64,000 bases of DNA from Izhakiella capsodis (GTDB taxonomy: Bacteria > Pseudomonadota > Gammaproteobacteria > Enterobacterales > Enterobacteriaceae). Of this stretch, positions 53,355 to 61,799 are shown piece after piece. The notes beneath the pieces were generated by a model. It made no database searches and was not told where the DNA came from. It worked only from the letters and a program-made list of their open reading frames with translations. The position numbers and the translations under genes are program-made. Position 1 is the stretch's first letter. Every line of letters starts with the position of its first letter. The stretch is from assembly GCF_900115045.1 (NCBI RefSeq), contig NZ_FOVC01000012.1:34330-98329 (forward strand), read 5' to 3'.

Positions 53355-54839
53355 ATGACAGTAAGTACACCGATGCTGATCACCTTTGGCGTTTATATTC
53401 TGGGCATGGTGCTGATAGGTTTTCTCGCCTGGCGCGCAACGAAAAATTTCGATGATTATATTCTTGGCGGCCGTAGTCTGGGGGCGCTGGTGACGGCGCT
53501 CTCCGCGGGTGCATCGGACATGAGCGGCTGGCTGCTTATGGGATTGCCCGGCGCTATTTTCATCTCTGGTATTTCCGAAAGCTGGATCGCAATCGGCCTG
53601 ACGCTTGGCGCCTGGCTGAACTGGAGAATTGTGGCCGGACGATTACGTGTGCATACTGAGCATCAGAACAATGCGCTGACGCTACCGGACTTTTTCACCC
53701 ATCGTTTTGAAGATCGTAGCAAGTTGCTGCGGGTTATCTCTGCATTGATTATTCTGGTCTTTTTCACCATCTATTGTGCCTCCGGTGTCGTTGCCGGTGC
53801 TCGCCTGTTTGAATCCACTTTCGGAATGAGCTACCAGAGTGCGCTCTGGGTGGGCGCGGCCGCAACGATTATTTACACCTTCATCGGTGGCTTTCTGGCC
53901 ATCAGCTGGACGGATACGGTGCAGGCCAGTCTGATGATCTTCGCGCTCATTCTGACGCCGGTGATGGTGATTATCGCTGTGGGTGGGATTGGAGACTCAT
54001 TACAGGTGATCGCGGCAAAAAATGCTGAAAATCTGGATATGTTCAAAAATCTCAGCGTTATCGCGATTATTTCTCTGCTGGGATGGGGACTCGGTTATTT
54101 TGGCCAGCCACATATCCTGACGCGCTTTATGGCGGCGGACTCCCACCGCGCTATTCGCAGTGCGCGCCGCATTGGTATGAGCTGGATGATCCTCTGTTTG
54201 CTGGGTGCCGTCGCCGTTGGTTTCTTCGGTATTGCCTACTTTCAGAACAATCCACAGCAGGCTGGAGGCGTCAATCAGAACGGCGAGCGAGTTTTCATTG
54301 AGCTGGCCCGGTTGCTGTTTAATCCGTGGATTGCTGGCATACTGCTGTCGGCAATACTGGCGGCGGTGATGTCAACGCTTAGCTGTCAACTGTTGGTTTG
54401 CTCCAGCGCATTGACCGAAGATCTTTATAAACCTTTCCTGCGTGTCAATGCCAGCCAGCGCGAGCTGGTATGGGTTGGCCGCCTGATGGTGCTGCTGGTG
54501 GCGGTGATTGCGATTCTGCTGGCCGCAAACCCGGAAAACCGCGTGCTCGGGCTGGTCAGCTATGCCTGGGCCGGTTTCGGTGCAGCCTTCGGCCCGGTGG
54601 TTATCTTCTCCCTCATATGGCGGCGGATGACTCGTAATGGCGCACTGGCAGGCATGGTGACAGGCGCCGTTACTGTCGTTATCTGGAAGCAGTTCGCCTG
54701 GCTGGGCCTGTATGAAATTATTCCGGGTTTTCTGTTCGCCAGTCTGGCGATCGTGCTGGTCAGCCTGAGCGGAAACAAACCTACCCCTGCGGCGACGCAG
54801 CGTTTCGACGCCGCGCGTAAGGAATACCACGCCGGATAG
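53355..54839 (+). CDS. putP: Sodium/proline symporter PutP
   Basis: 494 residues, solute:sodium symporter family with about 13 membrane helices. The ATG at 53355 follows GGAGA. Hallmarks: the start DYILGGRSLGALVTALSAGA with the SDMSGWLLMGLPGA segment (sodium-site Asp/Ser region), FLAISWTDTVQASLMIFALI, and GWGLGYFGQPHIL. It imports proline for PutA and is repressed by PutA without proline. The hairpin ACCGCAG/CTGCGGT at 54857-54890 may end the transcript. Confidence 0.97.
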   Translation: MTVSTPMLITFGVYILGMVLIGFLAWRATKNFDDYILGGRSLGALVTALSAGASDMSGWLLMGLPGAIFISGISESWIAIGLTLGAWLNWRIVAGRLRVHTEHQNNALTLPDFFTHRFEDRSKLLRVISALIILVFFTIYCASGVVAGARLFESTFGMSYQSALWVGAAATIIYTFIGGFLAISWTDTVQASLMIFALILTPVMVIIAVGGIGDSLQVIAAKNAENLDMFKNLSVIAIISLLGWGLGYFGQPHILTRFMAADSHRAIRSARRIGMSWMILCLLGAVAVGFFGIAYFQNNPQQAGGVNQNGERVFIELARLLFNPWIAGILLSAILAAVMSTLSCQLLVCSSALTEDLYKPFLRVNASQRELVWVGRLMVLLVAVIAILLAANPENRVLGLVSYAWAGFGAAFGPVVIFSLIWRRMTRNGALAGMVTGAVTVVIWKQFAWLGLYEIIPGFLFASLAIVLVSLSGNKPTPAATQRFDAARKEYHAG

Positions 54840-55191
54840 TACTGGCTGACAACGTTACCGCAGAGGGACGAGTTAACACCCCCCTGCGGTCGTTTATCTG
54901 GCCAGCGACTCTTATTGTACCCGCCTGTTATAACCACCGCTTTTTATCCTGCTTTTGTTTCACCCCATCAAACGTCCGGCAAGTCATTCTCGTTGATAAT
55001 TATGGGATAAAATATCGCAAGAAGGTTTAATCCTGTCTTTTATCTGGAATAACATAAATTTTTTCCTGAAAAACATCGCCATTTGCGTTGTGCCGCGCGT
55101 GTATTTTTCTTGCCAATAATGATAATCGCTATCGTTTGTATTTACTTTTTTGGCTGTATTTGACATCTAACCCTTCACCGACGCCGTTGGT
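54840..55191. other. putP-efeU intergenic region
   Basis: A gap of 352 bases. It holds the putP hairpin (54857-54863 with 54884-54890) and a Fur box (55115-55133). No gene is supported. Confidence 0.5.
55115..55133. promoter_or_regulatory. Fur box upstream of efeU
   Basis: AATAATGATAATCGCTATC matches 16 of 19 positions of the classical Fur operator (GATAATGATAATCATTATC). It lies about 60 bases before the efeU start codon, the expected place for iron repression of efeUOB. The regulatory site is thus better preserved than the genes it controlled. Confidence 0.85.
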
Positions 55192-55722
55192 ATGTTTGTT
55201 CCGTTTTTGATTATGTTGCGTGAAGGGCTGGAGGCTGCGCTGATCGTGAGTCTGATTGCCAGCTATCTGAAGCGTACCGGGCGTAGCCGCTGGTTTCCGG
55301 CAATGACGGCAGGGGTGCTTCTTGCCGTCGCGCTTTGCCTGGCGCTGGGATATTTCATTAATGAGACCAGCGGTGAGTTTCCACAAAAAGAGCAGGAGCT
55401 TTTCGAAGGGATTGTCGCGGTGATCGCGGTGGTGATCCTCACCTGGATGGTGTTCTGGATGCGCCGGGTGGCGCGTAACGTTAAAAACGAACTGGAAGCA
55501 GCGGTAGACCAGGCGCTGAGCAAAAATCGCAGCGGTGGCGGGCCGCTGCTGTTGATGGTATTTCTCGCCGTTGCCCGTGAGGGGCTGGAGTCGGTGTTCT
55601 TTCTACTGGCAACGTTTCAGCAAAATATGGGGTACGGGCCGCCGGTTGGCGCTCTGCTCGGTCTGGCCAGCGCGATACTGCTGGGGGGCTGCTTTACTGG
55701 GGCGGTATGCGCCTGAACCATT
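55192..55722 (+). pseudogene. efeU: Ferrous iron permease EfeU, frameshifted and truncated
   Basis: The N-terminal two thirds of the permease are normal: MFVPFLIMLREGLEAALIVS, with both REGLE iron-binding motifs (REGLEAAL at about 10 and REGLESV at about 129). The native protein is about 276 residues with seven helices. Here a frameshift in the G-run near 55683 ends the frame at 174 residues; in the shifted frame the family sequence Y-W-G-G-M-R-L-N is still readable to about 55718. The remaining third is missing, because the DNA then jumps directly into the middle of efeO. No functional permease can be made. Confidence 0.93.
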
Positions 55723-56292
55723 GCTGAGCTGTTCTCAGATCTCGACACGGCTATTGACGTGCGTGAAGATGATTATGAGAAGAAAGCCGGGGACACGAAA
55801 TTCACCGGCTTCCATCGACTGGAAAAAGCGTTGTTTGCTGACAAAAGCACAGTGGGCATGAAGGCGTATGCTGACCGCCTGAACAGCGATGTGCTGGAGC
55901 TGCAAAAACGCATCAATGAGCTGGCTTTCCCGCCCGGTAAGGCGGTGGGGGGCGCAGCGGCTCTGATTGAAGAGGTCGCTGCCACTAAAATCTCCGGCGA
56001 GGAAGATCGCTACAGCCGCACAGACCTGTCTGATTTTCAGGCCAACGTTGATGGCGCTCAGACAATTGTAAACCTGCTGCGCCCTATGCTGAAAAAACAG
56101 AATCCGCAGTTGCTTAGCAAAATCGCCGCTAACTTCAAAAAGGTTGACGATATTTTGGCTAAATATCGCAATTAAGAGGGGTTTAAATCTTACGATAAGC
56201 TGACAACGACTGACCGCAATGCGCTGAAGGGGCCGATCACTTCGCTGGCGGAAGATCTGTCACAGCTTCGGGGAACCTTAGGGTTGGATTAA
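55717..56292 (+). pseudogene. efeO: C-terminal half of EfeO, created by deletion, with a nonsense codon
   Basis: From the junction at about 55717-55720 the reading is EfeO (M75 domain): IAELFSDLDTAIDVREDDYE, FTGFHRLEKALFADKS, PGKAVGGAAALIEEVAATKI. EfeO normally has a signal peptide, a cupredoxin domain and the first part of the M75 domain before this point; all are deleted. In addition, TAA at 56173-56175 replaces a Lys codon in the L-A-K-Y-R-x-K-x-G-F stretch, after which the frame continues to the proper end (LRGTLGLD) at 56290-56292. The periplasmic iron-binding component is therefore lost. Confidence 0.93.
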
Positions 56293-56293
56293 G

Positions 56294-57589
56294 ATGGACA
56301 ACGGTAAAAATAGGGGGCGGCCTCAGCCTCAGTTGGCCCGGCGTCGCTTACTGAAGGGGGTAAGCATCGTTAGCGGTGCCCTTGCCGTCAGCGGCGGTTG
56401 CCCGGTGCCTGCCGCAGTGCAACGGCCATCTTCTTTCTCTCCCGGAACCCTCGATCCTGATACGCGGCGCGAGCGTCAGCCGTTTTACGGGCTGCATCAG
56501 GCCGGTATTATTATCCCGCAGCAGGCGGCAATGATGCTGGTTTCTTTTGATGTGCTTGCCGGTGATAAAGACGAGCTGATTCGATTGTTTAAGTTGCTGA
56601 CACATCGCATCGCTTTTCTTACCCGCGGCGGTAAAGTTCCGGCGTCAGATAACCCGCAGATGCCGCCATTGGATTCGGGGATCCTCGGTGATGAAATATA
56701 TCCGGATAACCTCACGATAACGGTATCAGTTGGCGCGGGGCTTTTTGATGAGCGTTTTGGCTTGCAGCAGCAAAAGCCGTCAAGCCTTGTGTTGATGACG
56801 CGGTTTCCTCATGATGCGCTGGATGCAAAACTGTGCCACGGTGACCTGCTATTGCAAATTTGTGCGAACACTAACGACACGGTTATTCACGCGCTGCGCG
56901 ATATCATAAAAAACACGCCCGATCTGCTGAGTGTCCGCTGGCGCCGTGAAGGGTTTTTTTCCGACCACGCAGCGCGTAGCCGGGGAAAAGAAACGCCGGT
57001 AAACCTGTTGGGATTTAAGGATGGTACCGCCAATCCTGATACCCATGATGGCAGTCTGATGGATAACATCCTCTGGGTATCTGCCGTGCAGAAGGAACCG
57101 GCCTGGACTGCCGGTGGTAGTTATCAGGCGGTTCGTATCATTTAGTTCCATGTTGAAAGGTGGGATCGCACGCCGCTGCGTGAGCAGCAGAATATTTTTG
57201 GCCGCGAGAAAATTAGCGGTGCGCCGTTGGGAATGCATGCAGAACGGGACGTACCTGACTATCAGAGCGATCCTGAAGGCAACCTGATCCCGCTGGATGC
57301 GCATATCCGTCTGGCTAATCCACGTACGGTAGAAACCCAGCCAAACCTGATGCTGCGGCGAGGCTACAGTTATTCACTTGGGGTGTCCAGTTCCGGCCAG
57401 CTGGATATGGGATTGCTATTCGTCTGCTATCAGCACGATCTGGAAAAGGGGTTTATCACCGTTTAGAAAAGACTCAATGGGGAATCTCTGGAGGAGTATA
57501 TTAAACCCATTGGCGGCGGCTATTTCTTTGTACTGCCGGGTGTGAAGAATGAGCAGCATTATCTGGGACAAAGATTACTTGAAGCATGA
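56294..57589 (+). pseudogene. efeB: Deferrochelatase/peroxidase EfeB with two amber codons
   Basis: Dyp-type haem peroxidase, natively about 423 residues and exported by Tat. The twin-arginine signal is present (ARRRLLKGVSIVSGALAVSG), as are the Dyp motif GFKDGTANPD and, later, RRGYSYSLGVSSSGQLDMGL. Two TAG codons interrupt it: 57143-57145 (where the family has Arg in V-R-I-I-R-F) and 57464-57466 (Gln in T-V-Q-K-R-L-N-G). Both flanks stay in the same frame up to the natural stop at 57587-57589. EfeB strips iron from haem and feeds EfeU/EfeO, which are also dead here. Confidence 0.94.
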
Positions 57590-58145
57590 CCTTTGGCCTC
57601 AGGTTAGTCTGAATATAAGCCACGCGTTCTTGCCAGCAACGTAAAGGTTATTATTTAACCTATGCTGACAATTAAATAGCGCGAAACTGTTTCTGCTGAT
57701 TCAAGAACAAAGTCATGTTTTATTGAAAAATTTTAGTGAATCTGTATTTTCCATAAATGCAAAAAATAAAAAAAAACTTTTCAGCTGATTTAATAGTTGC
57801 ATTTATGTTAGGTTTTGTTGCACTTTATCAAAGAAGTTGTTTTCTGTGTCGTAGTTCCACTATGGAGATTGCGAATGGGAAAGTCCTTTTTGGGACAAGT
57901 AGTCAATCATCACTTATTTATCATTCTTCATCGCGAGGAATTTTATTCTTCGAAATCCTCATCTTCACCTCTTTTTTCCAGATTAATTTCCCAAAATAAA
58001 TGCCGCGTGATAACGGGCGTCAGCCGTTCGAACGCGCTCAATATCTCCCTGTTAAAGGCTTTAAGGAAGCCGAACCTCGAAAGCGTTCACGTAATCGCAT
58101 CACGCTATCTGATGCGGGAAATGAAACCAACTGTAAGGTACCACT
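57590..58145. other. AT-rich gene-free region between efeB and phoH
   Basis: About 555 bases, clearly AT-richer than the flanks from about 57620 to 58000. Open frames here (for example 57757-57999) have no recognisable relatives and an amino-acid composition unlike real proteins. There is no evident Pho box before phoH. The segment may be insertion debris, but no terminal repeats could be found. Confidence 0.4.
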
Positions 58146-58934
58146 ATGGGAAGACAGAAAGCAGTGATCAAAGCGCGTCGTGAGGCCAGGCGCGTGCTTC
58201 GTAACGATTCACGCAGTCATCGCCAGCGTGAAGAAGAATCGGTCACCTCGCTGGTGCATATGAGTGGATTAGATGCTATCGGAATGGCGCGCGACAGCCG
58301 CGATGTCGCGCCCGTTGAAGCCCGCAATGACGCTCAGGCACACTATCTACATGCCATAGAGACAAAACAGCTTATTTTTGCCACCGGCGAGGCCGGCTGT
58401 GGGAAAACCTGGATTAGCGCAGCCAAAGCGGCGGAAGCCTTGATCCACAAGGATATTGACAAGATTATCGTGACCCGTCCGGTTTTACAGGCTGATGAGG
58501 ATCTTGGATTTCTGCCAGGCGACATTGCCGAAAAGTTCGCGCCTTACTTCAGACCGGTTTACGACGTTCTGGTTAAACGGCTTGGCTCTTCATTTATGCA
58601 ATATTGCTTGCGTCCGGAGATCGGCAAGGTGGAAATTTCTCCTTTTGCTTATATGCGCGGGCGCACTTTTGAAAATGCTTTTGTGATTCTGGATGAGGCG
58701 CAAAACGTGACGGCGGCGCAGATGAAAATGTTTCTGACGCGTTTAGGGGAGAACGTCACCGTGGTGGTTAACGGTGATATTACCCAATGCGATTTACCGG
58801 CCGGCGTTCAGTCCGGACTGGGCGATGCGCTGATGCGTTTTCAGGAGGATGATATGGTGAGCGTGGTGCGTTTTAGTGCTGCGGACTGCGTACGTTCAAC
58901 GCTTTGCCAGCGAACGCTTTCAGCCTACGCCTGA
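58146..58934 (+). CDS. phoH: PhoH-family ATP-binding protein
   Basis: 262 residues. Walker A GEAGCGKTWISAAKA is at about 80-94 and Walker B FVILDEAQNVTAAQMKMFLT at about 179. The beginning MGRQKAVIKARREARRVLRN and the body closely follow E. coli PhoH (PhoL relative), a phosphate-starvation-linked predicted RNA-remodelling ATPase of the P-loop/RecD-like class. AAGG precedes the ATG. It follows efeB as in E. coli. No PhoB box was recognised. Confidence 0.95.
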   Translation: MGRQKAVIKARREARRVLRNDSRSHRQREEESVTSLVHMSGLDAIGMARDSRDVAPVEARNDAQAHYLHAIETKQLIFATGEAGCGKTWISAAKAAEALIHKDIDKIIVTRPVLQADEDLGFLPGDIAEKFAPYFRPVYDVLVKRLGSSFMQYCLRPEIGKVEISPFAYMRGRTFENAFVILDEAQNVTAAQMKMFLTRLGENVTVVVNGDITQCDLPAGVQSGLGDALMRFQEDDMVSVVRFSAADCVRSTLCQRTLSAYA

Positions 58935-58952
58935 ACCTCAAGCGTGATTATT

Positions 58953-58980
58953 AAGGGGACCATCGGTCCCCTTACTATTT
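58953..58980 (+). terminator. Rho-independent terminator of phoH
   Basis: AAGGGGACC / GGTCCCCTT stem with a 3-base loop is followed by ACTATTTTTT. It lies 18 bases after the phoH stop. Confidence 0.93.
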
Positions 58981-59068
58981 TTTCAACACCTCGGGCAAGA
59001 GTTAATTCTTATATTATCCAGGCCTCCGAGGTCTACACTTATCTTAACTAAAGTTGTGAGAGTGACCA

Positions 59069-59212
59069 ATGAGCAACAATAAAAGTGACCAGCAGTATCA
59101 GAATGAGAAGCATCCCGCGAGGGATCGTCCGAAAGAACACGGTGAAGTGCCGCGAGGCCGTGACAGTAGTCAGGACTATAAAAAAGATCCTTATAAAAAG
59201 TCCGGTAAGTAA
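59069..59212 (+). CDS. Hydrophilic 47-residue protein of unknown function
   Basis: ATG at 59069, TAA at 59210-59212, preceded by a GAGAG-type ribosome site (GTGAGAGTGACC). The product starts MSNNKSDQQYQNEKHPARDR and ends KKDPYKKSGK. It is very polar, rich in Lys, Asp, Gln and Arg, with no hydrophobic core, so likely disordered. This recalls small stress-associated disordered proteins of enterobacteria, but I recognise no family. It stands alone between two terminator-bounded units. Confidence 0.55.
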   Translation: MSNNKSDQQYQNEKHPARDRPKEHGEVPRGRDSSQDYKKDPYKKSGK

Positions 59213-59726
59213 ATGCAACAGGGCAGGGGGAACTAACCGTGCGAATATCTCTCGCGCTGTTATTTTCGTTCATGCCCGAATGGAGAGCGTTCGATAATGT
59301 ACCGGGCACGCGTTAAGTTTGAATATGACGTATTGCTCGGGTTGCTTGTAAAACAACCATGACGCTTTTTGCAATGAAAACCCCCGCTCCACCCGTCTGG
59401 TAGAGAACCACTTTTGCTACGCAGTTCAACAATGTTCAAATGGAATCAGCGAGCTGGCAACCGTGCGTAAAATCAGGCTGCGTTAGCAAGATTGTCGCTA
59501 AAATATCCGATCCAATGGTGAGGTGCTTGCAGACAAAACCGAATGTTGATGACCGTGAGAGCTGATGTTGCCCAGCCTTTTGTGAACAGAGCTGGAGAAG
59601 TACAGGCTTTGTAGTAAAAATAGTCATTAACGCCTGGATTTAGGCATATTCCGTCAGTTTTTACTGCGTAAATTGACAATCAGGCCGCATAATGCGGTGT
59701 TGACGCTGAAAAACGAAGGGGGAAGT
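59213..59726. other. Gene-free region with repeat-like sequence
   Basis: No gene is supported. On the minus strand, 59473-59679 encodes an open frame whose residues LTVINIRFCLQAPHHWIGYF and neighbouring text look to me like a sequence I have seen annotated in several enterobacterial genomes, which would suggest a dispersed repeat or IS remnant rather than a protein. This is a weak recollection. Confidence 0.3.
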
Positions 59727-61199
59727 TTGACACAGGCAACATCTGCACCGGCGCAGAGTATACCCACCGGGTCCGGCTCGCTGTTTTTTATTCAAATTTT
59801 TGCAACGCTTGGCTTTGCCGTGCTCTATTCAACGCTGGTGCTTTATGCAACTAAACGCCTGGGCTTCAGCGAAGGGCAGGCGAATACCATGATGGGCGTC
59901 TTTGGTGCATTCAACTATGGGCTGCATCTTTTTGGCGGTTATCTTGGCGGCCGCTTTCTGAGCAATCGCAACCTGTTCGTCCTCGGCATGCTTTTACAGG
60001 TGTTTGGTTGCTGGATACTTTCAGGTCAGAATGCAGAAGGGCTTTACTGGGGACTGTCGATGTTTCTTACTGGTAGCGGTCTGAATGTTACCTGCATCAA
60101 TATGATGCTGACACAGCGTTTTGCTCCGGAAGATAATCGCCGTGAAAGTGCGTTTTTATGGAATTACGCCGGCATGAACCTGGGATTTTTTATTGGTTTT
60201 ACCGGCGCGGGATACTTCCAGCTCGGTGAGCATTATCAGTCGCTTTTTCTGTTTGCCACCGTCGGTAATATTGTCGCCATCATCATTTCACTTGCGCGCT
60301 GGAACCTACTGGCTGACATGAATACTCCGCTGATGTACGCCAGTCGTCGGCAATTTTTCACACGTATGCTGATTGGGCTGGTGGTGCTGCTGGTGCTGGT
60401 ACCGGTTATCAGGTTGTTATTGACCCATGCCGACTTTACCGGTTCGTTTGTTATTACGTTTGGCATCGTGGTTTTTTTGCTGTTGTGTCTGACCACGTTG
60501 CGTCACAAAGTGCGTCAGGAGCGGCAACGTATGATGGCCTATCTGATACTGGCGCTGGGTTCGTTGGTATTCTGGGTACTTTACCAACTGGCCCCAATGG
60601 GCCTTATGCTGTTCACTGAACACAATATTAACCTGTCGGTATATGGCATCCGCATTGCCCCGCAATGGGTCCAGAATATCAATACGCTGGTGATCGTGCT
60701 GGGCGGCCCATTGCTGGCACTCGTCTTCCGTAATTGGCGTGAGCGCGGCTGGTGCATCGATATTCCGCTACAATTTTCCTGCTCGTTATTTTGTATTGGT
60801 CTTGGCATGCTGGTGTTACCGGTTGGCATATTTTTGGCTGGGGGCGATGGCATTGTTGCGTTTAAATGGATTGTTATCAGCTATCTGTTGCAAAGTCTGG
60901 GTGAGCTGCTTATTTCTCCGATCGGTTATGCGATGATTGGTAAGCTGGCACCGGTGAGATACCAAGGGATCATGATGGGATGCTGGATGATGGTGACCGG
61001 CGTGGCTTCAGTACTGGCTGGTTATGTCTCCGGCTTGATGCCTGAAAACGCGGGGAGTAGTGCCATTGAAACAGGCCCGGGCTATAGCCATGTATTCTGC
61101 CTGTTGGGCTGGGGAGCGGTGGCGGTTGGCATGGTGATGCTGCTACTTATTCCTCTGTTGCGTAAGTTGATTTCCGGGGTTGAAAATCCCGGTATTTAA
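59727..61199 (+). CDS. POT-family-like peptide/MFS transporter lacking ExxER
   Basis: 490 residues from a TTG at 59727 with AGGGGGAAG directly upstream; an earlier TTG at 59673 has a poorer ribosome site. About 12-14 membrane helices. POT-family features in the middle and end are LMFLTGSGLN..NMMLTQRF-type helix IV region, FLWNYAGMNLGFFIGFTGAG, LGSLVFWVLYQLAPMGLMLF and LQSLGELLISPIGYAMIGKL. But helix 1, which carries E-x-x-E-R-F-x-Y-Y in proton-coupled peptide transporters, here reads FIQIFATLGFAVLYSTLVLY without either Glu or the Arg. Substrate and coupling may therefore differ from those of DtpA-D. It stands alone, with a terminator downstream. Confidence 0.8.
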   Translation: MTQATSAPAQSIPTGSGSLFFIQIFATLGFAVLYSTLVLYATKRLGFSEGQANTMMGVFGAFNYGLHLFGGYLGGRFLSNRNLFVLGMLLQVFGCWILSGQNAEGLYWGLSMFLTGSGLNVTCINMMLTQRFAPEDNRRESAFLWNYAGMNLGFFIGFTGAGYFQLGEHYQSLFLFATVGNIVAIIISLARWNLLADMNTPLMYASRRQFFTRMLIGLVVLLVLVPVIRLLLTHADFTGSFVITFGIVVFLLLCLTTLRHKVRQERQRMMAYLILALGSLVFWVLYQLAPMGLMLFTEHNINLSVYGIRIAPQWVQNINTLVIVLGGPLLALVFRNWRERGWCIDIPLQFSCSLFCIGLGMLVLPVGIFLAGGDGIVAFKWIVISYLLQSLGELLISPIGYAMIGKLAPVRYQGIMMGCWMMVTGVASVLAGYVSGLMPENAGSSAIETGPGYSHVFCLLGWGAVAVGMVMLLLIPLLRKLISGVENPGI

Positions 61200-61284
61200 T
61201 TCGCCTTACAGGCGTTGTATGTCGCTTAACCGCAAATCAAACTCTGTGGGCTACTTTCCTTCCTGCATGCTCGAATACATCAGT

Positions 61285-61316
61285 AAAAATGCCTGTCTCT
61301 GGTTCAGGCATTTTTT
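61285..61316 (+). terminator. Rho-independent terminator of the POT-like gene
   Basis: AAAATGCCTG pairs with CAGGCATTTT around a 9-base loop, followed by more T. It lies about 85 bases after the transporter stop and can act on both strands. Confidence 0.85.
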
Positions 61317-61602
61317 ATGAAGTCAACACAGGCGAGACCCGCGCCTTGCTTGTTGAGCATTATCTTAGCTATCCGGACGAGATTCCCACGTCCACCTACA
61401 AATGCGCTTTTTCCGGCATGCTGAGGCAACGACGCTGCCATTACGAGGTGATATCGCCCTATCGCCATATATTATTTGTTAAGAAGTGAGATACTATTTT
61501 ACGGTGGAGCGTAAACCTGAAAGAAGGACGCATTACCAGAATGCAGGGCATAGCCGTATTAGCCTGCAGAGAATTCGGAGGTAAGTGGAAAGCAAGACGC
61601 AA

Positions 61603-61626
61603 AAAAGGCCGTTTATAACGGCTTTT
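61603..61626. terminator. Bidirectional hairpin terminator before the tRNA-Ser att site
   Basis: AAAAGGCCGTT pairs with AACGGCTTTT (one mismatch) around a 3-base loop, with A-run on the left and T-run on the right, so either direction is possible. It would isolate the integrase operon (minus strand) from the backbone. Confidence 0.65.
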
Positions 61627-61677
61627 ATCTGCAGGAAAATCACTAATAAATATCGAGTGATTGACGTTAAACCTTGA

Positions 61678-61703
61678 TGGCGGTGAGGGGGGGATTCGAA
61701 CCC
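61678..61703 (-). other. attL-like site: 26-bp copy of a tRNA-Ser 3' end
   Basis: TGGCGGTGAGGGGGGGATTC continuing GAACCC is the reverse complement of the T-arm/acceptor 3' end of a tRNA-Ser, with CCA encoded. The match then stops; no anticodon stem or 5' half follows, so this is not a tRNA gene. Phage-family integrases often use tRNA-Ser 3' ends as att, and the copy stands 96 bp from an integrase gene. The intact tRNA-Ser should mark the other end of the element, to the right beyond this window. In E. coli serX lies not far from phoH. Confidence 0.85.
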
Positions 61704-61799
61704 GCGCTCAAATTTTCATAACTAGTTGTTATTGTGGCTATTAATTGTTATATGCTTTTTCACGTGCACTACACGTGCATTTTTAGTCAAAGTAAGCCG

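Noticed and set aside
55192..56292. Genuine EfeU-EfeO fusion protein
   Set aside because: The join is out of frame relative to the efeU start, efeU is also frameshifted in a G-run just before it, and the efeO part has a premature TAA. It is a deletion scar, not a fusion gene.
61289..61489. 66-residue open frame after the POT-like gene
   Set aside because: It begins inside the transporter's terminator hairpin, has no ribosome site and no recognisable relatives.
61678..61765. A complete tRNA-Ser gene
   Set aside because: Only the last 26 nt of the tRNA are present; the sequence beyond has no anticodon, D-arm or 5' acceptor strand, so it is an att copy.
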